NCBI RefSeq assembly: GCF_022447245.1
Contig: NZ_JAKVBC010000017.1
Span: 1 to 64,000, forward strand
Reading direction: 5' to 3'
Origin: Kordia sp.
GTDB lineage: Bacteria; Bacteroidota; Bacteroidia; Flavobacteriales; Flavobacteriaceae
DNA: 64,000 nucleotides
Within the stretch, counting starts at the first letter, position 1. Each line of letters opens with the position of its first letter. The position numbers were made by a program, and so were the translations under genes. Shown here one piece after another: positions 1 through 8,650 of this stretch. The notes beneath the pieces were generated by a model, which searched no databases, had not been told where the DNA came from, and worked only from the letters and a program-made list of their open reading frames with translations.

Positions 1-3000
1 TTAAATCGTTTTGAAGCTCTCTTAGGCTTTGTTCTGATTGCTCATCTATATCTGAATTTGATGCTGAAATTACAGCATCTATTATAGCATCTTGCTGCGT
101 TGTAAAAGTGGATGCATCAACATTCTCTAACTTGGCAATAGGAAAGCTCTTGTGATATCCCCATATGATATAAGTCTTTGCGCCATCAGCCTTTGAGAAT
201 TCCGTAGGATTACCTTTACTATCATAATTGGTAAAAATGATTCTATCCTCTAGGGTTCCGCCACTTTTACTGGAGCGAATCTTCTCTGTAAGTACATGAT
301 CATTTCCAAAGTTCTTGTAAAGAGTCTTTGTTGTGTTTAATAATTGCTCATTCACATTAGGGTGTTGTATATAGTTATTGCTCTCTACAACCTTATTAAT
401 TTTATTCTGATTGATAAGTAACTGCTCATCTGGTGTTGGATTACTGAGTTCTGTTACATATATATTTTCTGTTTTACGAATTGTTCCATTACTTGCCGTA
501 GTTTCTGTGACTTTTGGTTGAATCAAGGCATTGTAAGTAGTACTTACTGTATTAGAAACATTATCAGTATCTATATAATCTGTTGAAGTCTGCTCTGAAG
601 CAAGAAAACGTGTATAAACCTCTCCATAAGTTTCAATATAGAAATAATCTGATAATTCATTTTGAGCAATGGAAATACTTCCTCCTTCAAAAGATATTTT
701 TCGAGCTACTTTTAATCCCAATGGATATCCAAGAGTCAGTGAATATCCTGAACCACTTAATATATCTCTATACTGATTATACGTCGTTGAATTATCTTTT
801 ACTTTATCATAATTTGTAGTAACAATACCTTCTGGAGTGTCGTAGTTAAATACCTCAAATGCTCCTAATCGTCCAATTGTAATATCCTTTGATTGTGGAG
901 TAAATGGATAGCTCAAGTTTGTATTGATAATGGGTGTTTCAAAAGTACTATATTCATATCCTCCTTTATAATGAGGATGATTAATCGTTATAAAACGTGA
1001 TGGTCGATTCCCATTGGCTAATGTAACAATGTAACTACCATCATCATTATTATTAGTAGGTAAGTCATTTACATAGTCATAATTATTTTCAACTGATTCG
1101 GATACTAATTCTAATCCAATACCTTCTTTTACTTTTCCATAATAAACAGGAACACCACTATTGAAGTTTACACTGGTAAAGCTTTTGTAATTATAGATGA
1201 TACGATCTAGATTATATACCGCATGTGTATTTCCAAAAGCACTACATACTTTTCTAACCTTGGTGTAATAGTAATAATTTCCTTGGTTAAAATCCTGAGC
1301 ATCTTCATATTCGAATGTACGTTTGATACAGCCCTCAGCTGATCCATCATTAGGACATGTCACAATTTCTCTAACGCGAAGTCCTCCAATAGTCACATAT
1401 TCAGCCTCACTGACATTTGGACTTCCAGCAGCATTAGTATCCTTGTAGAACTTTATCTCTAGTTTAATGGAAGAATTCCCATCAGGATTTGCGCCCCATG
1501 TTTTAAGCCTAAAATTATATGTACCTGCTTTTATCTTGATAACACCTCCTGTATCTCCTCTAAACCAAGAAAGATCAGTAGCATTATCTTGTCCATCTCC
1601 AATGTCTTCCATATAATAATTCGCATAATATGGAAAACTGGTAACATCTGCATTTGGATTAAGATCTGCTTGCTGACGTAGATAAGTAGCCTGATCAATA
1701 TAATTTCTATCAGATGATCCTGGAGCTTGCATTTGCAACTCTACATACATACCTACATAAGTTTTGATATCATGAGAAATCTCAGCATAAGTATCCTCGG
1801 TAAAGGTATAACTGAAGGTTTCTTCTTTTGTTTGATTTTGATCTCCTTCCATCTCTAATAAAATACGTCTATTAAAAGCTGGTATTTGAGTAGTTCCTGT
1901 GTTGTTGCTTGCATTTTCTTTGAGTATCTCATTTTGCTCATAGTAAAACGAGGATGTACCTCCACTAGGGTAAGTTACCTTTGATAAAGCACCTGCAAGT
2001 GTGTAACGCATTATTGAGCTTTTATTTGGAGCATTAGGTCTACCTGGAACACTGGTAATAACGCTATTACTTATTTCGCCATTGTAATATCCCCACCAGT
2101 CCATAGCTGTTGGGATAGTTTGACTATCAACAACATAATCAGGCAAGGAATTGATATTATAATAATCAAAACTATACATACGCTCATTATTTTTCCTAAT
2201 TTCAGTTAACAAATCTCGATTGGCATGGTCATAGTTTAATTCATAATCATGAATAAGGTTATTTTGCTTATCCTTGATCTCTACTTTCGTATAGAGCTCG
2301 TAAAAATCATGGTCAGTTTTAGTAAAATCAATACTCCCATTATCAAAGATGATCTTGCTTAAAATTTTTTGATCAGTAACGGTTTTACTGTAAGATTGAC
2401 TACCGCCCCAATTACTATCAGAGCATGGAGCGCCTGGAGGAATTAAAGTAGTATTAGCATATGAAGTTCCCATAAAAGAATAACTCACTACTTGATCTTT
2501 ATTGAGATAATTAAAAAATATGTCTGAAGTGTTAGAGATTTCAATTCTTGTAATAAACCAACTGGAGGTGTAGCTGTGACCATTGCCAAAATTTCCATTA
2601 ACATCATCATACTCTCCCAAACTAGAACTAGTCTCCTTTGTTGAAAAATAGTATTTAATACCATTATCATCAGTTACAATAATTTCGTCTAAAGAAAAGT
2701 CTACTAAATAGTTATGTTTAGATAATAAATAGACGTTGCTATTTTCTCCTACTTTAAAAGAGAAACTAATACCTCCAACTGAAACATGATAAACATCTGG
2801 CTCGGTATCGTATAATCCATTGGCGATTGCCTCCATGTTACTAACACTAATTTCTGTCCCATTTGCAAAATAGGGCTGTAGTATAGTCTGACGAATATTA
2901 TTTACTCCATAATAACCATATGGATTTTCATCAGGAATTCCTCGCACCTCTCTACTAATTGCACCTGCTGCTGCAAGTGTCCATCCCAATCCAGTGCGTG

Positions 3001-3271
3001 ACGGCCCTTCCTCTAGAATCATCCCACCATAATTGTAGCGAAGATTAATAGGTAGATTAAATCCATTTTGTTCAACAGTGTATATAGGAACCACCAAATT
3101 GGCTTGTCCAGAGCTAAGATTCGTAGGAATCTTACTATGTTTATACAAACTTGCTGCGGTAGGCGATACAGGAAAGACTTCTGGTATCTGGAATGCATCA
3201 CTTGATTCGTTCTGTGCTCCCATTTTTACTATAAAAAGCAATAGAAAAACCCATGTAAAAGTGTATTTCAT
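1..3271 (-). CDS. Large secreted Rhs/SpvB-like (YD-repeat family) protein, 3' end beyond window
   Basis: One reading frame stays open from an ATG at 3271 to the left edge, giving about 1090 residues with no stop, so the C-terminus is missing. The first 20 residues form a signal peptide (MKYTFTWVFLLLFIVKMGAQ). Residues ~40-100 contain LSSGQANLVVPIYTV, LRYNYGG and GLGWTLAAAGAISREVRG, the N-terminal pattern of large Bacteroidetes Rhs/SpvB-like proteins. Near the left edge TYIIWGYHKSFPIAKLENV matches the stretch that precedes the Rhs core in this group. The part seen is Tyr-, Asn- and Ser-rich beta-type sequence. Such proteins are envelope or secreted shells that often end in a variable toxin or adhesin domain; that end is not visible, so the effector is unknown. 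A solo LytTR gene lies 54 bp upstream on the same strand and may regulate it. Family assignment is from pattern memory and is fairly confident. Confidence 0.8.
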   Translation of the reverse strand, partial: MKYTFTWVFLLLFIVKMGAQNESSDAFQIPEVFPVSPTAASLYKHSKIPTNLSSGQANLVVPIYTVEQNGFNLPINLRYNYGGMILEEGPSRTGLGWTLAAAGAISREVRGIPDENPYGYYGVNNIRQTILQPYFANGTEISVSNMEAIANGLYDTEPDVYHVSVGGISFSFKVGENSNVYLLSKHNYLVDFSLDEIIVTDDNGIKYYFSTKETSSSLGEYDDVNGNFGNGHSYTSSWFITRIEISNTSDIFFNYLNKDQVVSYSFMGTSYANTTLIPPGAPCSDSNWGGSQSYSKTVTDQKILSKIIFDNGSIDFTKTDHDFYELYTKVEIKDKQNNLIHDYELNYDHANRDLLTEIRKNNERMYSFDYYNINSLPDYVVDSQTIPTAMDWWGYYNGEISNSVITSVPGRPNAPNKSSIMRYTLAGALSKVTYPSGGTSSFYYEQNEILKENASNNTGTTQIPAFNRRILLEMEGDQNQTKEETFSYTFTEDTYAEISHDIKTYVGMYVELQMQAPGSSDRNYIDQATYLRQQADLNPNADVTSFPYYANYYMEDIGDGQDNATDLSWFRGDTGGVIKIKAGTYNFRLKTWGANPDGNSSIKLEIKFYKDTNAAGSPNVSEAEYVTIGGLRVREIVTCPNDGSAEGCIKRTFEYEDAQDFNQGNYYYYTKVRKVCSAFGNTHAVYNLDRIIYNYKSFTSVNFNSGVPVYYGKVKEGIGLELVSESVENNYDYVNDLPTNNNDDGSYIVTLANGNRPSRFITINHPHYKGGYEYSTFETPIINTNLSYPFTPQSKDITIGRLGAFEVFNYDTPEGIVTTNYDKVKDNSTTYNQYRDILSGSGYSLTLGYPLGLKVARKISFEGGSISIAQNELSDYFYIETYGEVYTRFLASEQTSTDYIDTDNVSNTVSTTYNALIQPKVTETTASNGTIRKTENIYVTELSNPTPDEQLLINQNKINKVVESNNYIQHPNVNEQLLNTTKTLYKNFGNDHVLTEKIRSSKSGGTLEDRIIFTNYDSKGNPTEFSKADGAKTYIIWGYHKSFPIAKLENVDASTFTTQQDAIIDAVISASNSDIDEQSEQSLRELQNDL

Positions 3272-3324
3272 AAAGTTTTGATTTTAATTATTTACTAGTT
3301 TTTATTTTTTGAAGATGTATGTTG

Positions 3325-3729
3325 TTACACTGCCATTTTAAAAGGCGTATTTGATTTTTGATTATGTATCATTTTAGAGATCGCGCGATTCTTGCGGTGA
3401 CTTACAGGCAAGACTATATCTCCTTTTAGATGAACCAAACGATAGCGTGGCTCATACAGTTTTAAATGAGATAAATTGATAAGGTACGAACGATGGATAC
3501 GTGAAAAATTCATATCCAAAAATAGCTCTTGGTAGTAGCCAATAGCTTTACAACTAATCACTTTTGATCCATCTATTAGATATATCCATGAGTAACATTC
3601 ACTGGCTTCCATATAGAGAATTTGTGATTTTTTTAGATATTCTCCTTGATTTTTTGTGCCTACCAAAAGATAATTTTCATTGTTTTGGAGAGCTTTTTTT
3701 ATATTCTTTTTGTCTTTTATCACAATCAT
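3325..3729 (-). CDS. Solo LytTR-domain DNA-binding regulator
   Basis: A 134-residue protein consisting almost entirely of a LytTR DNA-binding domain. Visible hallmarks are ILYMEASECYSWIYLIDG followed by FSRIHRSYLINLSHL and a final basic strand with VLPVSHRKN. There is no receiver domain, transmembrane segment or signal peptide, so this is a stand-alone cytoplasmic regulator rather than a normal response regulator. It lies just upstream of, and on the same strand as, the large Rhs-like gene, which suggests local control of that gene or of itself (inference). About 1.2 kb of decayed sequence lies on its other side. The family call is confident; the target genes are not known. Confidence 0.85.
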   Translation of the reverse strand: MIVIKDKKNIKKALQNNENYLLVGTKNQGEYLKKSQILYMEASECYSWIYLIDGSKVISCKAIGYYQELFLDMNFSRIHRSYLINLSHLKLYEPRYRLVHLKGDIVLPVSHRKNRAISKMIHNQKSNTPFKMAV

Positions 3730-4192
3730 TTAGTACGAGTTTTAAGAGATATGAATTCTTTGGGGTACAACTTGGTTGGTGGTTTTATTTACAAAGTAAA
3801 TTCTATTTTCTTTATCAGTAGAAAAAAATATATAAGCGTAATAAGATGTGTTTTTTACTTTTTTACGTAGCTGATTAACGATATGATTTTTTGTATTTAT
3901 TAAGGTTGTATTTATTATGTTTAATTCCTTTTTATGGTGCAAACATCATTAAATACATGTGCTTTTTGTAGATATTTTCATTATGAATCCTGTCTTTGCA
4001 GTAATTCATGGCATTTTACTGTTCAGAAATCAAGGGCAAATGTAATCGCTTCACTTTGCTTTTTAAAAAGAGGGCAGCAGGACAATTCCGTTTTTTTATA
4101 GGAATGTCTCAAAGAATGATACAGTATTATATGACAGATAAAAAAGATTTACATATGGATAATCTTAAATTGCTTTTCATCAACGCTCATAA
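3730..4192. other. AT-rich gap with no supported gene
   Basis: AT-rich sequence upstream of the LytTR gene. Short open frames occur on both strands (for example 3742-3942 minus and 4008-4196 plus), but they lack convincing start context and recognisable protein features. The plus-strand frame at 4008-4196 reads somewhat like protein in its second half and could be another remnant, but I cannot support it as a gene. Confidence 0.4.
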
Positions 4193-4369
4193 CTAGTTTT
4201 TCGAATTAAGTAATAACGCTTGGCTATAATTTGATAGTTCAGAAGAAATATCTGAAATATCTTTATAACCCACCTCATCTTCACAACATTGACTGGTATG
4301 GATATCAAAATAACCATCCGCAGTAAGTTTTTTTGATTCTACCTTGTGTACTTTTTTTAAAGTCTTACT
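4193..4369 (-). pseudogene. Remnant of a protein C-terminus
   Basis: The minus strand has an open frame of 59 codons ending in TAG at 4193-4195. It contains protein-like text with acidic and Cys residues (TADGYFDIHTSQCCEDEVG) but no ATG, and a TAG closes it upstream at 4370-4372. Just upstream, in a different frame, SSKAVKLAACNAALE also looks like coding text. Together these suggest a frameshifted and 5'-truncated gene. I do not recognise the family. It is one of two remnants in the 4.2-4.9 kb interval next to the Rhs-like locus. Confidence 0.3.
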
Positions 4370-4523
4370 CTAAAGCTGCATTACATGCCGCTAGTTTTAC
4401 AGCTTTTGATGATTATTTAAATTCTGGTTTTCTTGTTTCTTTATGCTATGGATATTTACTTTTTGTTGCATATAAATTTTAGAACAATACCCATCAATAC
4501 TTTAAATTTTATAGCTATAATTC

Positions 4524-4879
4524 ATGAAAGTCAAAGCAAATTTAGAACAGGTTGTGGAAAAATACGCAATGAAGTATCAAGAATAAATAGAGGAAATCAC
4601 TATAGAAATAAACAAAACGTTTTTTGAAAAGTCGAACCTCAATTCTTACATCGATAAAAGGTTAGAACTAGTTTGTAACATTCATAAAATGGTTATTCAT
4701 AAAAGCAAAAACTACAAAATCTATTATTTTCAAGTAGAATCTAGTGTACTAAAGAAAATGATAAGTATCGAACCACAAGGGTTCATGGTGTGTTAGAATT
4801 AATGAATATATTATCAGTAATTTTTGAGACAAAAAAAGGAAATCAAAAAAGTAGACTTGTCCCATTCCTTGAGTACTAA
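4524..4879 (+). pseudogene. Decayed gene with in-frame stop and frameshift
   Basis: From an ATG at 4524 the frame reads about 20 sensible codons, meets TAA at 4584-4586, and continues in the same frame with protein-like text (IEEITIEINKTFFEKSNL, then NYKIYYFQVESSVLKKM) to TAG at 4794-4796. A different frame then continues with GVLELMNILSVIF to TAA at 4877-4879. The simplest reading is one former protein of about 115 residues broken by a nonsense change and one frameshift. The family is not recognised. Its position beside an Rhs-like gene makes a former accessory or immunity gene possible, but this is only inference. Confidence 0.35.
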
Positions 4880-4985
4880 GTAAGTCTTGTCATCCAAAAA
4901 ATCCAATAAAAGACGATTCATCCTTAAAAAATTACAATTCGGTAGTTTCTTTTTTTCTAGACCTATAGTTTATTGGATATTTGAA

Positions 4986-5113
4986 CCATCAATCAAAAAC
5001 AATCAAATCAATCAAAAAATGATCAGTATCGCATTCATCATCATCGAATATGTTTTTTCAATCATTTGAGGATTCAAATTCAATCAAAAAAAGTCAAATC
5101 ATCAAAAAACCAA
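4986..5113 (+). repeat. Low-complexity ATCAAA-rich leader
   Basis: The stretch just upstream of the TPR-like gene is built from repeated ATCAAA, CAATCA and ATCATC units. It probably forms the 5' leader or promoter region of the downstream operon. No clear regulatory site could be assigned. Confidence 0.3.
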
Positions 5114-5117
5114 CACA

Positions 5118-5744
5118 ATGAAAAAAGTCGTATTAATTTTAAGTTTAGTTTTCTTAGCAAACATTGCTACTGCGCAAACAAAGTATGAAAAAGGAATGGA
5201 AAAAGCCTTTTCATTATGGAAAGAAAATAAAAGTGTAGAAGCCGCTAATTTATTTGAGCGCATCGCTGAAGCAACACCTAATGAATGGTTGCCATCGTAT
5301 TATGCTGCACAAATCAACATTATCAATGGGTTTGCAATCAAAGACAAAAGTACGTTAGCACAACAACTAGAAAAAGCACAAGCTCAAATTGATAAAGCTT
5401 CAAGTATTTCGCCAAAGAACCCAGAAATCATGATTCTACAAGCAATGTTATACACTGTTTGGGTTGCTTACGATGGTGCTACGTACGGAATGAAATATGC
5501 ACCTAAAGTGAGTGAAATCTATGCAAAAGCATTGGCGATTGATAACAATAATCCTAGAGTAGTATTGAACAAGGCAGAATGGGATATGGGAAGTGCGCGT
5601 TATTTTGGACAGGATACAGCGCCGTTTTGCAAAGAAATTGAAAGAGCAAAAACATTGTTCGAAACTGAAAAGAAGAACGATGACTACAGTCCGCGTTGGG
5701 GAAAAGAACGCGCGATTCAAATGCTAGAAGAATGTAAAAAATAA
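5118..5744 (+). CDS. Secreted TPR-like protein
   Basis: A 208-residue protein with a clear signal peptide (residues 1-19, cleaved after an ATAQ-type site). The mature part is helical, with repeated motifs of the tetratricopeptide kind: KAFSLWKENKSVEAANLFERIAEATP, the stretch after 75 (QLEKAQAQIDKASSISPKNPE), and KALAIDNNNPRVVLNKAEWD. It is probably periplasmic and acts as a protein-interaction scaffold. It lies 55 bp upstream of the LytS-type kinase/2TM operon on the same strand, so it may share transcription with it. That it is a partner of the two-component system is inference from position. No enzymatic motif is visible. Confidence 0.8.
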   Translation: MKKVVLILSLVFLANIATAQTKYEKGMEKAFSLWKENKSVEAANLFERIAEATPNEWLPSYYAAQINIINGFAIKDKSTLAQQLEKAQAQIDKASSISPKNPEIMILQAMLYTVWVAYDGATYGMKYAPKVSEIYAKALAIDNNNPRVVLNKAEWDMGSARYFGQDTAPFCKEIERAKTLFETEKKNDDYSPRWGKERAIQMLEECKK

Positions 5745-5799
5745 AAAGACGTTCAAAAATCCTTAGTATATTTGAAAGTAGTCAACTAAAAGCACTGTA

Positions 5800-7161
5800 A
5801 TGAAAGAGTTTATCAAAGTTGTAGTTATCGGACTTATTATCTCAATTGTATTAATGGGAATAGAACTTGTATTTAGATATATGGGTGGAAATTCGATAGG
5901 ATTTAATAAAAAATTACTGATTGTCTTTGGCTATTATTGCCTGTATTCAATACCAATCAGTTTAGTAAACTCATACTTTTTTGATTACTTAAATACAAGT
6001 GTCGCATGGACTAAAAAATTAAAAAACTACCGTTTATTAATAGGAGTAGTTGGGTCGGTTGTCATTACCATTTTTACTGTTTTTCTAGCTCGAATGGTAC
6101 AAGAAATATTGATTGAAGGAGAAACATATACTGTATTTATTCAAACAGAGAGCATTGAATTTTACTTTAGAGCGTTACTGATTACAGTTGTATTTTCCAT
6201 CTTTTTTCACGCAATATACTTTTACAAAGAATTGCAAAAAAAGAAAGTTACCGAACAAAAAATCATTGCAGGAACGGCCTCTGCACAGTTTGATGCTTTA
6301 AAAAATCAGCTAGATCCGCATTTTTTGTTCAATAGCTTAAATGTACTCAGTTCTTTAATAGATGAAAATCCGCGTCAAGCGCAGAAGTTTACATCAGGAC
6401 TCTCCAAAGTATATCGCTATGTACTAGAACAGAAAAACAAAGAATTGGTTACGGTTGATGAAGAATTGAAATTTGCCAAAACGTATATGAGTTTACTAAA
6501 AATGCGTTTTGAAGATAGTATTGTTTTTGAAGCTCCAGAAACAGCAAGCAATCCTGAAAGTAAAGTAGTGCCATTGTCATTACAATTACTATTAGAGAAC
6601 GCTGTAAAACACAATATGGTAACGCCTTCAAAACCGTTACATATTAAAATTTATGAAGATCGTGGAAATTTAATCATTGAAAACAATCTTCAAGAAAAAC
6701 AAATTGTAAAAAAGAGTAGTGCCGTAGGTTTGAATAATATCCGACAACGATATGATTTACTCACACAACGCCAAGTTTATATTAACAAAACAACATCGGA
6801 CTTTCAAGTAGCAATTCCGATGCTAACAAAACAAAGAGAAGTCATGAAGAATAGAAGAGTAACACAGTCAGATCAAAGCTTGGACGATAAATATATTCAA
6901 GCCAGAAAACATGTAGAAAAGTTAAAAGATTTTTATTATAATTTATTATCATACTGTTTAGTAATTCCGTTTTTAATATTTATCAATTTAAGGTTCAGTC
7001 CACAATTCCACTGGTTTTGGTTTCCAATGTTCGGTTGGGGAATAGGATTAGCATTTCACGCCATGAGTGTTTACTTAGAAGGAGGACGTTTCGGTAGAAA
7101 CTGGGAAGAACGTAAGATTCGAGAATTTATGGAACAAGAAGAACGTAAAAACTGGAACTAA
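5800..7161 (+). CDS. LytS-type sensor histidine kinase fused to C-terminal 2TM domain
   Basis: A 453-residue membrane kinase. Four hydrophobic segments occupy roughly 5-27, 40-60, 80-100 and 125-142. The His_kinase (PF06580-type) domain follows, with the phospho-acceptor motif LDPHFLFNSLNVLSSLID (His174), an N-box LLLENAVKHN at 264-273 and a later VGLNNIRQRY glycine motif before the end of the ATPase part. The C-terminal ~90 residues are a complete 2TM domain: ARKHVEKLKDFYYNLLSY, two membrane segments, FGWGIGLAFHA and the terminal signature GRNWEERKIREFM. This fusion of kinase and 2TM is the head of a series of small 2TM genes. The stop overlaps the next ATG (TAATG), so translation is coupled. 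The cognate regulator is probably the LytTR response regulator at 8651. The signal sensed is unknown. Confidence 0.9.
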   Translation: MKEFIKVVVIGLIISIVLMGIELVFRYMGGNSIGFNKKLLIVFGYYCLYSIPISLVNSYFFDYLNTSVAWTKKLKNYRLLIGVVGSVVITIFTVFLARMVQEILIEGETYTVFIQTESIEFYFRALLITVVFSIFFHAIYFYKELQKKKVTEQKIIAGTASAQFDALKNQLDPHFLFNSLNVLSSLIDENPRQAQKFTSGLSKVYRYVLEQKNKELVTVDEELKFAKTYMSLLKMRFEDSIVFEAPETASNPESKVVPLSLQLLLENAVKHNMVTPSKPLHIKIYEDRGNLIIENNLQEKQIVKKSSAVGLNNIRQRYDLLTQRQVYINKTTSDFQVAIPMLTKQREVMKNRRVTQSDQSLDDKYIQARKHVEKLKDFYYNLLSYCLVIPFLIFINLRFSPQFHWFWFPMFGWGIGLAFHAMSVYLEGGRFGRNWEERKIREFMEQEERKNWN

Positions 7162-7493
7162 TGGATAGTAGAGATCAAGAGCAACAAGATAAATATGCAC
7201 GGGCTCAAAAAAAAGTAGATAATATCAAAGGATTTTATACACACTTGCTCGTATATATTTGTGTAAATCTATTTATCAGTATCAAAAAAATAGTAAGAAA
7301 TCTTGATAACGGAGAAACGTTTCAAGAAGCTTTTTTTGACTTTGGAACCTATGTCGTTTGGATAGCTTGGGGAATTGGAATCGCATTTCACGCATTCAAT
7401 GTATTTGTAGATAACGGAATGTTAGGAAGAAACTGGGAAGAGCTTAAGATTAGAGAATATATGAAACAAGAAGAACGTAGAAAATGGAGCTAA
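7161..7493 (+). CDS. 2TM domain protein (1 of 4 stand-alone)
   Basis: A 110-residue protein consisting of one 2TM domain (PF13239 type). It has an amphipathic ARAQKKVDNIKGFYTHLLVY helix, two membrane segments, WGIGIAFHAFNVF between and within the membrane part, and the closing signature LGRNWEELKIREYMKQEE. It starts inside the kinase stop codon (TAATG) and overlaps the next gene by 10 bp, so the genes are translationally coupled. The domain is known from Bacteroidetes, often beside or fused to LytS-type kinases; its biochemical role is not established. Here it may modulate the kinase or form hetero-oligomers with the kinase's own 2TM domain (inference). Confidence 0.9.
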   Translation: MDSRDQEQQDKYARAQKKVDNIKGFYTHLLVYICVNLFISIKKIVRNLDNGETFQEAFFDFGTYVVWIAWGIGIAFHAFNVFVDNGMLGRNWEELKIREYMKQEERRKWS

Positions 7494-7831
7494 TAAAAAC
7501 AAATAATCAAGATCAAGAAAAAGCGGAAAGATATCTACGTGCTCAAAAAAAAGTAGAAAGCATAAGAGATTTTTATATACACTTAATCGTCTATGTCGGC
7601 ATAAATTTATTTATTAGCTACAAAGTAATAGCTGACAATGTAGAAGATGGAGAAACATTACAAGAAGCATTTGCTGATGAAGGAGTATACGCAGTTTGGT
7701 TATTTTGGGGAATTGGAATCGCATTTAATGCATTCAATGTATTTATAGATAAAGGAATGTTAGGGAGAAACTGGGAAGAGCGTAAAATCAGAGAATATAT
7801 GAAGGGTGATGAAGGTAAAGAATACAACTAA
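7484..7831 (+). CDS. 2TM domain protein (2 of 4)
   Basis: 115 residues with the same layout as its neighbours: a short charged N-terminus, RAQKKVESIRDFYIHLIVY, two hydrophobic segments, WGIGIAFNAFNVF, and LGRNWEERKIREYMKGDE at the end. It begins 10 bp before the previous stop and ends in TAATG shared with the next start. It is very similar to the preceding copy, suggesting recent tandem duplication. In the conserved membrane motif FHA is replaced by FNA. Confidence 0.9.
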   Translation: MELIKTNNQDQEKAERYLRAQKKVESIRDFYIHLIVYVGINLFISYKVIADNVEDGETLQEAFADEGVYAVWLFWGIGIAFNAFNVFIDKGMLGRNWEERKIREYMKGDEGKEYN

Positions 7832-8163
7832 TGAGAAAAGATATGGCAAATAAAACGGAAGCCTATGCAATGGCGGAAATAAAAGTGAAATCGCTACGTA
7901 GTTTTTATATACATACTTGTATCTATGTAATAATAAATTTGCTTGTTTCGTCTCGAATAGTTTGGGAATCTATGGAACAAGGATTATCGTTTAAACAAGC
8001 ACTTGTTAATGGAGATGTATATACCTTATGGATTATTTGGGGATTTGTATTTCTAATTCATGCAATGAATGTATTTTCCTTAATAAGCATTTTTGGATAC
8101 CAATGGGAAAAGCGAAAAATAAAACAGTATATGGATGAGGAAACTCCTACATACAACTCATAA
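7831..8163 (+). CDS. 2TM domain protein (3 of 4), divergent
   Basis: 110 residues. The 2TM pattern is present (MAEIKVKSLRSFYIHTCIY, two membrane segments, YQWEKRKIKQYMDEE) but the copy is the most divergent: the WGIGIAFHA motif reads WGFVFLIHA and the GRNWEE signature reads GYQWEK. The ATG at 7831 overlaps the previous stop; a second ATG four codons later is an alternative start. Divergence within an otherwise similar array hints at a specialised role or relaxed constraint. Confidence 0.85.
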   Translation: MRKDMANKTEAYAMAEIKVKSLRSFYIHTCIYVIINLLVSSRIVWESMEQGLSFKQALVNGDVYTLWIIWGFVFLIHAMNVFSLISIFGYQWEKRKIKQYMDEETPTYNS

Positions 8164-8173
8164 AAAATAAGTT

Positions 8174-8509
8174 ATGGAAAGATTACCATCAAATACATAT
8201 AACAAAGATTATACAAAGGAAGAAGCATACATGCGTGCTCGAAAAAAGGTTGAAAAACTAAAAGGATTTTATGGACACCTTGCTTCGTATGTCATCGTCA
8301 ATGTTTTTATATTAGCGATGATTGGATTGAACCTAGATGAAGGAGAAACATTCTGGAAATTTGGACATTTTTCAACAGCATTTTTCTGGGGAATTGGAGT
8401 TGTATTTCATGCACTAGGCGTTTTTGGAAAAGATTTTCTATTAGGAAGACAATGGGAAGAACGTAAAATTCAAGAATACATGTCCGAAGACAGAAAAAAA
8501 TGGGAGTAA
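8174..8509 (+). CDS. 2TM domain protein (4 of 4)
   Basis: 111 residues with YMRARKKVEKLKGFYGHLAS, two hydrophobic segments, WGIGVVFHALGVF, and the end signature LGRQWEERKIQEYM. It begins 10 bp after the preceding stop. A 141-bp gap separates it from the LytTR response regulator, so it closes the tightly packed kinase-2TM part of the operon. Confidence 0.9.
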   Translation: MERLPSNTYNKDYTKEEAYMRARKKVEKLKGFYGHLASYVIVNVFILAMIGLNLDEGETFWKFGHFSTAFFWGIGVVFHALGVFGKDFLLGRQWEERKIQEYMSEDRKKWE

Positions 8510-8650
8510 ATTTCTGAGTATGAACTGTGAAAAACAAATAAACCAACACTTTAACTTTGCTCAGTGTAATCGTTTAGGAGTTTACAACAGGAAATGATAG
8601 TTTCAAAATAAATTGACCAGCAACTAGTAATAAAAACAGACAACCAACCA

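Noticed and set aside
3742-3942. 66-codon minus-strand frame upstream of the LytTR gene
   Set aside because: AT-rich, no recognisable feature, and likely promoter/leader of the LytTR gene.
8307-8549. 80-codon minus-strand frame across the last 2TM gene
   Set aside because: Antisense shadow of a confident 2TM gene.
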